DNA of 64,000 nucleotides from Streptomyces aurantiacus JA 4570 (GTDB lineage: Bacteria; Actinomycetota; Actinomycetes; Streptomycetales; Streptomycetaceae), in NCBI RefSeq assembly GCF_000414115.1, contig NZ_AOPZ01000316.1:47256-111255 (forward strand), in the 5' to 3' direction. Below are positions 8,422 through 18,231 of this stretch, in pieces (position 1 is the first letter of the stretch; each line of letters starts with the position of its first letter). The position numbers and the translations under genes are program-made. The notes below the pieces were generated by a model. The model searched no databases. It was not told the origin of the DNA and saw nothing but the letters and a program-made list of their open reading frames with translations.

Positions 8422-9903
8422 ATGGAGAGCGCGAGGCGTGCAGGGGCCGGACGGGCTGGGCGTACGGGGGCGTTCGCCGCGGTCGATCTGGGGGCGTCCA
8501 GCGGACGCGTCATGGTCGGCCGCGTCGGCCCCGACACCCTCGGCCTCGCCGAGGCGCACCGCTTCCCCAACCGTCCGGTCCGCCTCGCGGAGGGACTGCG
8601 CTGGGACGTGCTCGGTCTGTACGCGGGCGTCCTGGACGGCCTGCGCGCGGCGGGCGGGGTGGACTCGATCGGCATCGACGGCTGGGGCGTCGACTACGGC
8701 CTGCTCGACGGCGACGGCCGGCTGCTCGGCAATCCGGTCCACTACCGCGACGCACGCACCGACGGCATGGCGCAAAGGGCGTGGGCGACGGTTCCCGCGG
8801 AGCGGCTGTACGCCGAGACCGGCATCCAGGACACGCCCATCAACACCCTCTACCAACTCCTGGCCGCCCAAGGTACGGAGCAACTCGCCGCAGCGGCACG
8901 CCTGTTGCTCATCCCCGACCTCATCACGTACTGGCTGACCGGCGAGCAGGGCACGGAGCTCACGAACGCCTCCACCACCCAGCTGATCGACCCACGCACG
9001 GGCACCTGGGCGCACACGGTGGCCGGCGCCCTGGGCATCGACCTCTCCCTCTTCGCCCCGCTGCGTCGCCCCGGCGACCCGGCAGGCCGACTGCTGGCCC
9101 ACGCGGCCGAGTTCACGGGACACGAGACACCGGTCACGACGGTCGGCTCGCACGACACCGCGTCCGCCGTGGCCGCCGTCCCCGCGACCGAGGGCGAGCG
9201 CTTCGCGTACATCTGCACCGGCACCTGGTCCCTCGCGGGGCTCGAACTCCACGCGCCCGTCCTGACCGAGCGGAGCCGGGCCGCGAACTTCACCAACGAA
9301 CTGGGCATCGACGGGACGGTCCGCTATTTGCGCAACATCACGGGCCTGTGGCTGGTCCAGGAGTGCATGCGTTCCTGGGGCGAGTCGGACGTCGTGCGGC
9401 TGCTGCGGGAAGCGGCCGCCGTGCCCGGCCTGCGGTCGGTCGTGGACGCCTCCGACCCCGTGTTCCTGGCGCCGGGCCGGATGCCGGAACGGATCGCCGA
9501 GGCATGCCGGGCCACCGCGCAGCCCGCGCCGGTGACCCGCGCCGAGATCACCCGCTGCATCCTCGACTCGCTCGCCCTCGCCCATCGCCGCGCCGTCGAG
9601 GACGCCCAGCGGCTCGCCGACCACCCGGTCGACGTCGTGCACGTGGTGGGCGGCGGGGCGCGCAACCGCCTGCTGTGCCAACTGACCGCCGACGCCTGCG
9701 GGGTGCCGGTGGTCGCCGGCCCGGCCGAGGCCGCCGCGCTCGGCAACGTCCTCGTGCAGGCCCGCGCCCAGGGCCTCGTCGACGACCGGGCCGCGATGCG
9801 CGAACTCGTCGTACGCACACAGCCCTTGACGCGCTACGAGCCGACCCGCGGCCGGGACGCGGGCGCCTGGGAGGCGGCGGCCCGTCGCCTCCCAGGGCCA
9901 TGA
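8422..9903 (+). CDS. rhaB: Rhamnulokinase
   Basis: A 493-residue FGGY-family sugar kinase. The N-terminal phosphate-binding loop reads AAVDLGASSGRVMVG (residues about 20-34). The substrate segment GIDGWGVDYGLLD (about 77) is characteristic of rhamnulokinases, and the C-terminal nucleotide region has HVVGGGARNRLLCQ (about 408). It would phosphorylate L-rhamnulose to rhamnulose-1-phosphate in rhamnose breakdown. The start ATG is crowded by GGGAGG only one base upstream, an awkward spacing, but no other in-frame start fits. No isomerase or aldolase gene is nearby; only the rhamnosidase remnant upstream hints at a former rhamnose cluster. Confidence 0.87.
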   Translation: MESARRAGAGRAGRTGAFAAVDLGASSGRVMVGRVGPDTLGLAEAHRFPNRPVRLAEGLRWDVLGLYAGVLDGLRAAGGVDSIGIDGWGVDYGLLDGDGRLLGNPVHYRDARTDGMAQRAWATVPAERLYAETGIQDTPINTLYQLLAAQGTEQLAAAARLLLIPDLITYWLTGEQGTELTNASTTQLIDPRTGTWAHTVAGALGIDLSLFAPLRRPGDPAGRLLAHAAEFTGHETPVTTVGSHDTASAVAAVPATEGERFAYICTGTWSLAGLELHAPVLTERSRAANFTNELGIDGTVRYLRNITGLWLVQECMRSWGESDVVRLLREAAAVPGLRSVVDASDPVFLAPGRMPERIAEACRATAQPAPVTRAEITRCILDSLALAHRRAVEDAQRLADHPVDVVHVVGGGARNRLLCQLTADACGVPVVAGPAEAAALGNVLVQARAQGLVDDRAAMRELVVRTQPLTRYEPTRGRDAGAWEAAARRLPGP

Positions 9904-9987
9904 GACGGGCGGAGGGGAGGGGAGAAGTGGGCGCTCACCGGCGCCTACCGGGCGTGATGCGGATGTCATTCGGTCGTCATCCGGGCA

Positions 9988-11637
<1,650 letters not shown>

Positions 11638-11737
11638 CGGATGCTCCGCGGCTCGCAGGGGAGCCGGGCAGCAGGAAGTGGCCGCCCGGCGGGACCGGGA
11701 CGGCGAGCGCGGATTCAGCAGGGAAAGGGCGCCGCCG
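11638..11737 (-). promoter_or_regulatory. Possible attenuator between leader ORF and ABC-F gene
   Basis: On the minus strand this spacer holds CCCGG-TCCCG-CCGGG and, closer to the gene, CGGCTC-CCCTGC-GAGCCG, which can form competing stem-loops. The second stem ends a few bases before the GGAG ribosome site of the ABC-F gene. This fits ribosome-mediated control but is not proven. Confidence 0.4.
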
Positions 11738-11782
11738 TCAGCGGGCGGAGCGGACCTTCTGCGACCAGATACCTCGTGCCAT
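11738..11782 (-). CDS. Candidate leader peptide for the ABC-F gene
   Basis: A 14-residue ORF, MARGIWSQKVRSAR, ends 100 bases before the ABC-F start. A TTACCTT -10-like element lies about 10 bases upstream of its ATG, so the transcript may be leaderless. Between leader and gene are GC-rich inverted repeats, including CGGCTC-CCCTGC-GAGCCG just before the ABC-F start. This is the arrangement seen for antibiotic-induced resistance genes, where a ribosome stalled on the leader changes mRNA folding. Function is inferred from position only. Confidence 0.45.
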   Translation of the reverse strand: MARGIWSQKVRSAR

Positions 11783-11892
11783 GCCGATCAAGGTAACAGC
11801 GCCGGCGCGTCGCGGGCCACCGGTTTTCGCTGTCGCACGGCGGACCTGCCCGCCTCCTTTTGACCGCTGGTGGGAGGCGGGGCGCACCTCGC

Positions 11893-12630
11893 TCACTCCT
11901 CAGTCACCAGGAACTCGCGCAGATCCACGACCCCGTACCCCTTCGCACCGATGGCGTCGATGATGCGGGGCAGTGCCTGGGCGTCGAGCACGATCCCGTC
12001 ACTGGTGCTGCCCACATGCATCTGGATGATCGCGCCCGGGGCGAGGGCGGCGATGGCCCGTTCGACCACCCGCTCCACGGTCATGCCGCGGCCCGGCCCG
12101 AGGTAGCCGTTGGTGTCGGTGGTGAACTCGATCGCCGCGTAGCCGAGACGGTTGACGTCGGCGACCGACGCAGCCGTGGTGGAGCTGTAGGGGAAACGGA
12201 AGAACGGCAGCGGCTCGGTCCGCGCCGCGGCCCGGATCGCCCTGTCGGCGCGCCGCACCTCCCGCTCCCGGGCCGTCGTACTCAGGTCGTCGAAGTACGG
12301 GTGGCTGTAGGAGTGGTTGCCGAGGCCGTGCTCGGCGCCCATGGCCCGCACGGCCGCGGGGCGGGCCTCGGCGAACTTTCCGGTGGGGAAGAACGTCGCC
12401 GCGAGCCGGCGGCGCCGCAGCTCGGCCAGGACAACGTCCACACCGCTCTCGTCCCACGCCGCGTTGAAGGTCAGCGCGACCACCTTGCGGGAGGTGGGCA
12501 GACGGCGGATCTCGCGCCCCAGCAGCGACGCAGGGGGCCGGGGCCGCGCCGCGGCGGCCCGTCCCGCCGCGCACGGCGCCAGCCCCGCGCCCACCATCCC
12601 CGCCAGCACAGCCCGTCGTGTCGAGTTCAT
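11893..12630 (-). CDS. Secreted polysaccharide deacetylase (NodB fold)
   Basis: A 245-residue protein with an N-terminal export signal (MNSTRRAVLAGMVGAGLAP, then small residues to about 27). The NodB domain begins at KVVALTFNAAWDESG, a TFNAAWD variant of the usual TFDDGP metal and catalytic motif, followed by the zinc histidines in NHSYSHP (about residue 105). Later motifs RFPYSS and IIQMHV match motifs 3 and 5. It should remove N-acetyl groups from an extracellular or cell-wall glycan. The Asn in place of the first Asp is common in one branch of the family. It is convergent with nothing and lies alone between the ABC-F and cyanate genes. Confidence 0.87.
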   Translation of the reverse strand: MNSTRRAVLAGMVGAGLAPCAAGRAAAARPRPPASLLGREIRRLPTSRKVVALTFNAAWDESGVDVVLAELRRRRLAATFFPTGKFAEARPAAVRAMGAEHGLGNHSYSHPYFDDLSTTAREREVRRADRAIRAAARTEPLPFFRFPYSSTTAASVADVNRLGYAAIEFTTDTNGYLGPGRGMTVERVVERAIAALAPGAIIQMHVGSTSDGIVLDAQALPRIIDAIGAKGYGVVDLREFLVTEE

Positions 12631-12711
12631 ACTTCGCGAGTCTGCGTGGACGAGTCCCCCGGCTCCGCGCTCCCGTGCCGCGCAACCGGGTGATCCTCGT
12701 CCGCCAGTGCC

Positions 12712-13182
12712 TCAGAAGGGCTTGGTGGGCAGGTACTTGCCGTCGAGGGTGATGACGGCGCGCTCACCGCCGTCGGGGTCGGCGACCTTCCGCACGTCCA
12801 GCTTGAAGTTGATCGCGGAGATGATGCCGTCCCCGAACTGCTCGTGGACCAGGGCCTTGAGGGTGGTGCCGTACACCTGGAGCATCTCGTGGAAGCGGTA
12901 GATCGTCGGGTCGGTGGGGATGCCGCCGGGGATCGAACCGCGGGTCGGGATGGTCTGCAGCAGCATCACCGCGTCCTCGTCGAGCCCCAGCAACTCGGCG
13001 ACCGCCGTCGCCGAACTCTCCGGCAGGGCGTGCTGGCCCAGGACAGCGGCGGTGACGAACGCGACCGACAGACCGGCGGTGTCCGCGATCTGCTGCCAGG
13101 AGAGGTTCTTGCGGGTCTTGGCCTCGACGGCGGCGATCGCGAGCTGCTGGCGAGCGGTGTTGTCGAACTGGGCGTGAATCAT
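12712..13182 (-). CDS. cynS: Cyanate hydratase (cyanase)
   Basis: A 156-residue cyanase, the usual family length. The N-terminal helix-turn-helix-like domain contains LSWQQIADTAGLS. The catalytic domain holds the Arg and Glu in TIYRFHEML (about residues 95-99) and the Ser in DGIISAINF (about 122), the triad shared between subunits of the decamer. It converts cyanate plus bicarbonate to ammonia and two CO2. It lies downstream of the carbonic anhydrase gene on the same strand with a 118-base gap, giving a cynT-cynS order driven from the shared LysR intergenic region. Confidence 0.96.
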   Translation of the reverse strand: MIHAQFDNTARQQLAIAAVEAKTRKNLSWQQIADTAGLSVAFVTAAVLGQHALPESSATAVAELLGLDEDAVMLLQTIPTRGSIPGGIPTDPTIYRFHEMLQVYGTTLKALVHEQFGDGIISAINFKLDVRKVADPDGGERAVITLDGKYLPTKPF

Positions 13183-13300
13183 GAGGCGTTTTCCTTTGTG
13201 TGGGCACCGTCCACCGAGGCGGGGACGGCGGGTTCGGGGCGTCCGGGGGCCCGGACGAGATCAAGGGGTGTGGCCATAGGGGGAGCGAGGGGCGGGTGGG

Positions 13301-13903
13301 TCAGGCCGCCAGTAGCGGACGCGCCCCGGTGTCGAGTTCGTCGACGGCGCCCGTGGAGATGTCGAAGACCCAGCCGTGCAGCCGGACATCGCCGTCGGCG
13401 AGTGCGCGGGCGACCGAGGGATGGGTGGCGAGGTTGGCCAACTGCGCGGCGACGTTCTGCCGCACCAGCGCGGCGACGGCGTCCTCGCCCGCTGCCGGAG
13501 CGGTGGTGCGGGCCCGGGAGGCGTCGGCGTGGCGCAGCCAGTCGGCGATGGCCGGTGCGCCGGACAGGTCGTGGCCCTCGGCGAGGGCGGTCATGGCGCC
13601 GCAGCCCGAATGCCCGCAGACGACGATGTCCCGCACACCGAGGACGGCGACCGCGTACTCGATGCCGGCGGCCACCGCGTCGGCGCCGGGGGCGTAGGCG
13701 GGCACGAGGTTGCCGGCGGTGCGGACGACGAACAGCTCGCCGGGTTCGGTCTGGGTGATCAGCTCGGGCACGACACGGGCATCGGAGCAGCCGATGAACA
13801 GCGTGCCGGGCCGGTGGGTGGCTGCCAGGTGGGCGAAGAGCCCGGATTTGGCGGGGAAGACCTCCCGCTGGAAGCGGTCGACTCCTTCGGAGAGATGACG
13901 CAC
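13301..13903 (-). CDS. cynT: Beta-class carbonic anhydrase
   Basis: A 200-residue beta-carbonic anhydrase. Zinc ligands are visible in CSDARV (about residue 39) and HSGCGAM (about 98), with the conserved RTAGN segment between them. It recycles CO2 to bicarbonate, which is the co-substrate that cyanase would otherwise drain. The GTG at 13903 is the start. It is the promoter-proximal gene of the pair with cynS and is divergent from a LysR regulator, the same logic as the E. coli cyn operon. The symbol rests on this context. Confidence 0.92.
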   Translation of the reverse strand: MRHLSEGVDRFQREVFPAKSGLFAHLAATHRPGTLFIGCSDARVVPELITQTEPGELFVVRTAGNLVPAYAPGADAVAAGIEYAVAVLGVRDIVVCGHSGCGAMTALAEGHDLSGAPAIADWLRHADASRARTTAPAAGEDAVAALVRQNVAAQLANLATHPSVARALADGDVRLHGWVFDISTGAVDELDTGARPLLAA

Positions 13904-13969
13904 GGCCCAAACTCCCTTCGATCGGGTTGTCGGTGGGGCCCGACGTCATTCACTGTGCATGAGCTGCAC

Positions 13970-14032
13970 CTATAGCGTCCAAGACGTGCTACCTCTGTCT
14001 GCCATCGGTGACACCTATAGCTACGTCTATAG
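13970..14032 (+). promoter_or_regulatory. Repeated CTATAG operator sites in the cynT/LysR intergenic region
   Basis: CTATAG occurs three times in 63 bases: 13970-13975, 14015-14020 and 14027-14032. The last two are spaced to fit a LysR T-N11-A style site directly before the regulator ATG, and the first lies nearer cynT. These AT-rich palindromes stand out in GC-rich DNA and are likely recognised by the LysR protein or form promoter elements. Confidence 0.55.
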
Positions 14033-14040
14033 TCGAAGTC

Positions 14041-14934
14041 ATGAAGCCGGAGCTGCGTCACCTGCGTTATCTGCTCGCCGTGGCCGAACACGCGAACTTC
14101 ACCCGCGCCGCGGAAGAGCTGCGCATTTCCCAGCCCACCCTCTCCCAGCAGGTCAGGCAGCTGGAGAAGGCTCTGGGCGTGCAGCTCCTGGACCGCACCG
14201 GCCGCTCCGTACGCCTCACGGACGCCGGGTCCGCCTATGTCCACCACGCCCGGCGCGCGCTGCGGGACCTGGCGGCGGGGGAGCGGGCCGTCCTCGACGT
14301 GCACGACCTCTCCCGCGGCCACCTCCGCCTCGCCGTCACCCCCACCTTCACCGCGTACCTCACGGGCCCGCTCGTCGCCGGGTTCTACGACCGTCACCCC
14401 GGCATCACCCTCGATGTGCGAGAGATGACGCAGGACCGCATGGAGGCCGAGCTCCTGGACGACCGGCTGGACCTCGGCGTCGCCTTCAGCGGCGCGCACC
14501 TGCCGGGCGTTGAGGCGGACACCCTGTGCGCCGAGAGCCTCAGCCTCGTCGTGGGCGCCGGGGACCCGGAAGCCGACCGCCCCGGCCCCCTGCCGGTCAC
14601 TGACCTGAGGGAGCGTCACCTCGCCCTCCTCAGCGAGGACTTCGCGACGCGTCGGCACATCGACGATCACTTCACCGCTCACGGCGTTCGGCCGCGTATC
14701 GCGATCGAGGCCAACTCCGTCAACGCTCTCATCGAGATCGTGGCCCGCACTTCGCTGGCCACCGTCCTGCCGGACGCGGTGACCCGCGACCACCCCCACC
14801 TGGCTCCCGTGCCTCTCGCTCCCGCGATCCCCTCGCGCACCGTCACCCTGCTCCGCCGCGAAAGCGCCTACCGAAGCGCCGCAGTTCGCGCCTTCACGGA
14901 GCTGGCCGGCCAGTGGGCACGGTCCCTCGACTGA
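14041..14934 (+). CDS. cynR: LysR-family regulator of the cyanate genes
   Basis: A 297-residue LysR regulator. The winged helix covers residues 1-60, with NFTRAAEELRISQPTLSQQV as the recognition region, and the substrate-binding domain follows from about residue 90. It is transcribed away from cynT-cynS across a 137-base region with CTATAG repeats, the standard position of a LysR activator next to its target. The likely effector is cyanate, by analogy with CynR; this is inferred from context and not visible in the protein. The start is ATG 14041. Confidence 0.88.
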   Translation: MKPELRHLRYLLAVAEHANFTRAAEELRISQPTLSQQVRQLEKALGVQLLDRTGRSVRLTDAGSAYVHHARRALRDLAAGERAVLDVHDLSRGHLRLAVTPTFTAYLTGPLVAGFYDRHPGITLDVREMTQDRMEAELLDDRLDLGVAFSGAHLPGVEADTLCAESLSLVVGAGDPEADRPGPLPVTDLRERHLALLSEDFATRRHIDDHFTAHGVRPRIAIEANSVNALIEIVARTSLATVLPDAVTRDHPHLAPVPLAPAIPSRTVTLLRRESAYRSAAVRAFTELAGQWARSLD

Positions 14935-14971
14935 GACCGACGCTCACCGCTTGCGGCGCACGCACGGCCGT

Positions 14972-15004
14972 GGACATCGCACAGTCGCGGACATCGCACA
15001 GTCG
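14972..15004 (+). repeat. 16-bp direct repeat before the BASS gene
   Basis: GGACATCGCACAGTCG occurs at 14972-14987 and again at 14989-15004, period 17, with a third partial copy (GGACAT) at 15006-15011. It sits between the LysR stop and the transporter start. It may be a regulator-binding repeat or a chance duplication. Confidence 0.6.
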
Positions 15005-15039
15005 TGGACATTTCAATCAGGCTCCTGGAGCCTGTTCCT

Positions 15040-15987
15040 GTGGACTCGCCGCTGACCACCTATCTGCTGCCTGTCGTCCTCGCCGTGATCATGTTCGGTC
15101 TCGGACTCGGCCTGACCGCGGCGGACTTCCGCAGGATCGTGTCCTGTCCGTGGCCGGTGGCCGTCGCTCTCGTCTGCCAGCTGGTGCTGCTGCCCGCCGC
15201 CTGCCTGGGCCTGGTCCTCGCCTTCGACCTGAGCCCGGCCCTGGCCGTCGGCATGATGCTGCTCGCGGCCTCGCCCGGCGGCACGATGGCGAACATCTTC
15301 AGTCATCTCTTCGGCGGCGACGTCGCCCTCAACGTCACGCTGACCGCCATCAATTCGGTGATCGCCGTCTTCACGCTGCCGGTTGTCGTGAACCTCTCCC
15401 TCGACCACTTCATGGCCGGTTCGGACGAGGCGCTGGGCCTGCGCTTCGACAAGACGCTGCAGGTCTTCCTGATCGTGCTGGTGCCGGTCGCGGCGGGGAT
15501 GCTGGTACGGCAACGCCATCCGCGCTTCGCGGAGCGCTCCACGCAGGCGGTCAAGGTGACGGCGGTGACCGTGCTCATCGGCATCATCATCGTCGCGGTC
15601 GCCGCCGAGCGGGAGAACGTGCTCGGCTATCTCGCCGACGTCGGTCTCGTCGTCTTCCTCTTCGCCGCGATCTCCCTCATCACCGGCTACGGGGCGACCC
15701 GGCTGGCCCGCGGCGACCACCGGCAGTCCGTCGCCACCTGCTTCGAGATCGGCATGCACAACACCACGCTGTCGCTGGCCATCGCCCTCAGCCCTTCGCT
15801 GCTGGACAGCTCCCGAATGGCCATCCCCTCGGCGGTGTACGCGGTGGAGATGTTCGCGATGGCCATGGCCGCCGGTTTCCTCCTGCGCCGGATCGCGCCG
15901 CCCGAGGGCGCGGCCGACACGGCCGTAGCGCTCCCGGCGTCCACTTCCGCGAGGCGGCTCACGGGTTCTGACGGGCACGCCGACTGA
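15040..15987 (+). CDS. Bile acid:sodium symporter (BASS) family transporter
   Basis: A 315-residue membrane protein with about nine to ten hydrophobic helices. Family signatures include AASPGGTMANIFSHLF (TM4 region) and the later EIGMHNTTLSLAIAL segment, the crossing helices that bind sodium and an organic anion. A GTG at 15004 would add twelve residues; I prefer GTG 15040 because CTGGAG lies about ten bases before it. It follows the cyanate regulator on the same strand, 105 bases downstream, so co-transcription is possible. The substrate is unknown; a small anion related to the cyanate cluster is a guess. Confidence 0.85.
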   Translation: MDSPLTTYLLPVVLAVIMFGLGLGLTAADFRRIVSCPWPVAVALVCQLVLLPAACLGLVLAFDLSPALAVGMMLLAASPGGTMANIFSHLFGGDVALNVTLTAINSVIAVFTLPVVVNLSLDHFMAGSDEALGLRFDKTLQVFLIVLVPVAAGMLVRQRHPRFAERSTQAVKVTAVTVLIGIIIVAVAAERENVLGYLADVGLVVFLFAAISLITGYGATRLARGDHRQSVATCFEIGMHNTTLSLAIALSPSLLDSSRMAIPSAVYAVEMFAMAMAAGFLLRRIAPPEGAADTAVALPASTSARRLTGSDGHAD

Positions 15988-16429
15988 GAATCAGCCGGTC
16001 CAGGGAGAGGGGGCCCGGCCCGGTGAAGACGAGCAGCAGGAACGCCCAGCAGTAGAACGCGGCGGACTCTCCGCCGTTGTCCAGGGGTATCAAGCCCTGG
16101 GAGGCATGAGTCTCGAAGTACGCGTATGCCATCTCCCCAGAACAGATCAGGGCCGCCGTACGGGAACCGAGGCCGAGCATCACCAGCGTGCCGCCCACGA
16201 GTTCGATGACAGCGGCGTACCAGATGGGCCAGGAGCCCAGAGCAGCGGTCTCGACCTCGGGCCCCGCGGCCGGACCGATCACTCCGAAGAGCGAGCCGAG
16301 GCCGTGACAGGCGAAGAGCAGCCCGACAACGATCCGGAAGAGGGAGAGGGCGTAGGGGCGTAAGGTGTCGATCCGCCTGGCGATCGCAGCAGACCGTTCC
16401 GTTGACGGGGCGGTGGATGTGGGATGCAT
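15959..16429 (-). CDS. DoxX family membrane protein
   Basis: A 156-residue protein with four hydrophobic helices, including the motif LFRIVVGLLFACHGLGSLFG near the start and IELVGGTLVMLGLGSRTAAL in the second half. This is the DoxX/terminal-quinol-oxidase-subunit-like family, often linked to redox stress and thiol homeostasis, though the biochemical role is usually unknown. Its 3' end overlaps the convergent BASS transporter gene by 29 bases. The ATG at 16429 is the start. Confidence 0.87.
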   Translation of the reverse strand: MHPTSTAPSTERSAAIARRIDTLRPYALSLFRIVVGLLFACHGLGSLFGVIGPAAGPEVETAALGSWPIWYAAVIELVGGTLVMLGLGSRTAALICSGEMAYAYFETHASQGLIPLDNGGESAAFYCWAFLLLVFTGPGPLSLDRLILSRRARQNP

Positions 16430-16570
16430 GGGGCGTCTCCCTGTAGGGGCCAGTCGGGCGCGTGAGAACCGCTGTGCTCCACCCTCGCCCGAGGCGTCAT
16501 CACCACGCGTCGTACGGCTGACGACTGCTGTCGTACTCCCTGCGTAGTACCAGGGAGGCGGGCTTCGAGT

Positions 16571-17965
16571 TCAGCGCGAACAGTCCGCTCCGGCGGACCG
16601 GGCGGAGGTCTCCGCGGGCCCGGTGAGATGCGCCATGTGCCCCTCCGGCCGCGTAGGGCTCATCCGTACGACGCCGGGGCGAGCGGCCAGCAGGCCGCAC
16701 ACCACCTCGGGCACCACCAGCAGGAGCAGCAGCCCGATCGACACCTCCCAGCCGCCGGTGACGCTGTGCAGGACGCCGAAGGCCAGCGGGCCGAAACCGG
16801 CGAGGAGATACCCGCCGGACTGGGCCATGCCCGAGAGCCGCGCCGCGACCGCGGGAGTGGGGGAGCGCAGGTTGAGGAGCGTGTAGGCGAGCGGGAACGC
16901 GCTGCCCGTGGCGACCCCGAGGATCGTGACCCAGACCCATCCGGCCCCCGGAGCAAGCAGCAGCCCGCCGAGTCCGGTCGCCGTCGTGGCGGCGACCCCG
17001 AGGACGAGTGGCCGCTGGTCGGGCAGCCGGGCCGCGACCACGGGCAGGACGAAGCCGAGAGGGATGCCGATGACCACCACGAGTGAGGTCATGAGCCCGG
17101 CGGTGGCGGGCGCGACCCCGCGATCGCGCATGATCTCGGGAAGCCACGACATCAGCGTGTAGAACATCAGCGAGGCCATGCCCATGAAGACCGTCAGGGA
17201 CCACGCCAGCGGCGAGCGCAGCAGCGATCCTGCCTCCGCGTGCGCCTCCGTCCGGATCCGCGTGCGATCCTCCGCGTGCGCCTCCGTCCGGGCCCGCGTC
17301 CGATCCTCCGCGCGAGCGCTCGGCTGCTCTTGCGCGCGAGCGGTGGACGTGGACACGCGAGCGCGGGCGGCCGCCCCCGCCTGCGACCGCTTCCGCCCGC
17401 CGAGCGCGAGCGGGCACCACACCAGGGCGGCGAGCAGAGCCGGAGCCGCCCACACGGCGAGGGCGAGCCGCCAGCCGCCCATGTGGTCCAGCGGGACGGC
17501 AAGGCCCGCCGCGGCAGCGCCGCTGACCGACATCAGCATCATCGCCATGCCGGTGAGCGGTCCCACGCGGTGGGGGAACACGCGCCTGATGACCGCAGGC
17601 ACAAGTACGTTGCCCGTGGCCACGCCGGCTCCGGCAAGCACCGTGCCGGTGAACAGCGCCGCCTGGGAGGGGGCCACGCGCAGCAGGACCCCGATGGTGA
17701 TCAGCAGGAGAGCTCCGGTGATCGCCGTCTCCGCGCCGACCCGGCGGGCGAGCACGGGGGCCAACGCGGCGAAGACGCCCAGGCACAGCATCGGCAGGGT
17801 GGTGAGCACGCCGGCCTCGACGCCGGTGAGCCCCAACTCGTCCTGGAGCTCGCCCAGGACAGGGGGGACGCCGGTGATGGCCGCCCGCAGGTTGAGGGTC
17901 AGCAGCACCAGGCCGACGACGGTCCAGATCGCCGTGGAACGAGTGATACGGGGAGCGGAGGGCAT
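16571..17965 (-). CDS. CynX/NimT-type MFS transporter
   Basis: A 464-residue 12-helix major-facilitator protein. The start LTLNLRAAITGVPPVLGELQ in TM1 is characteristic of the CynX/NimT family, which covers cyanate and nitroimidazole transport. The central loop between helices 6 and 7 is unusual: it carries a tandem near-repeat, AEDRTRARTEAH then AEDRTRIRTEAH, rich in Arg and Glu. I chose ATG 17965 (MPSAPRITRST) instead of a longer open frame to 18037, which adds a non-membrane leader. With cynS and cynT 3 kb away, cyanate or a related anion is a plausible substrate. Confidence 0.85.
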   Translation of the reverse strand: MPSAPRITRSTAIWTVVGLVLLTLNLRAAITGVPPVLGELQDELGLTGVEAGVLTTLPMLCLGVFAALAPVLARRVGAETAITGALLLITIGVLLRVAPSQAALFTGTVLAGAGVATGNVLVPAVIRRVFPHRVGPLTGMAMMLMSVSGAAAAGLAVPLDHMGGWRLALAVWAAPALLAALVWCPLALGGRKRSQAGAAARARVSTSTARAQEQPSARAEDRTRARTEAHAEDRTRIRTEAHAEAGSLLRSPLAWSLTVFMGMASLMFYTLMSWLPEIMRDRGVAPATAGLMTSLVVVIGIPLGFVLPVVAARLPDQRPLVLGVAATTATGLGGLLLAPGAGWVWVTILGVATGSAFPLAYTLLNLRSPTPAVAARLSGMAQSGGYLLAGFGPLAFGVLHSVTGGWEVSIGLLLLLVVPEVVCGLLAARPGVVRMSPTRPEGHMAHLTGPAETSARSAGADCSR

Positions 17966-17975
17966 CTCGGCGGCA

Positions 17976-18158
17976 CTAACGACCGCAGCGGGGGCAGTGC
18001 ACGTCGTGCCCGCCCGCGGCGAGCCCCTTGCCGTCAACGCCGTAGGGAACCAAGGCCATTTGGAGCCGTCCGCAGGCGCACCTGCTCCAGATCACGACGC
18101 CCTCGCTGGTGGTGTGCCGGGAAACGACGGTGGTGTTGGTGTTGGTGTTGGCGTTCAT
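17976..18158 (-). CDS. Small zinc-ribbon-like protein
   Basis: A 60-residue protein with a CAC...CPRC pair of cysteine knuckles (SRCACGRL near residue 26 and HCPRCGR at the C-terminus), suggesting one bound zinc. The N-terminus MNANTNTNTTVV derives from a GGTGTT tandem repeat. It lies between the MFS gene and the divergent LysR gene, ending eleven bases before the MFS start, so the two minus-strand genes are probably co-transcribed. No function is known; a DNA- or protein-binding adaptor is possible. Confidence 0.6.
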   Translation of the reverse strand: MNANTNTNTTVVSRHTTSEGVVIWSRCACGRLQMALVPYGVDGKGLAAGGHDVHCPRCGR

Positions 18159-18201
18159 GACAGCAGGATGACTCCGGCCGAACGTTGCGGTCCATTGCAT
18201 G

Positions 18202-18224
18202 TTTTGCAGGCCAACTGTGCAAAA
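18202..18224 (+). promoter_or_regulatory. LysR operator between small zinc protein and LysR gene
   Basis: Perfect inverted repeat TTTTGCA (18202-18208) and TGCAAAA (18218-18224) with a nine-base centre, preceded by another TTGCA. It lies eight bases before the LysR ATG and faces the divergent zinc-ribbon/MFS genes, so it is a likely autoregulatory LysR site. Confidence 0.6.
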
Positions 18225-18231
18225 TCGTTTC

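Noticed and set aside
17994..18037. Longer start for the CynX-type MFS protein at 18037
   Set aside because: The added 24 residues are not membrane-like and would overlap the zinc-ribbon gene; ATG 17965 leads directly into TM1.
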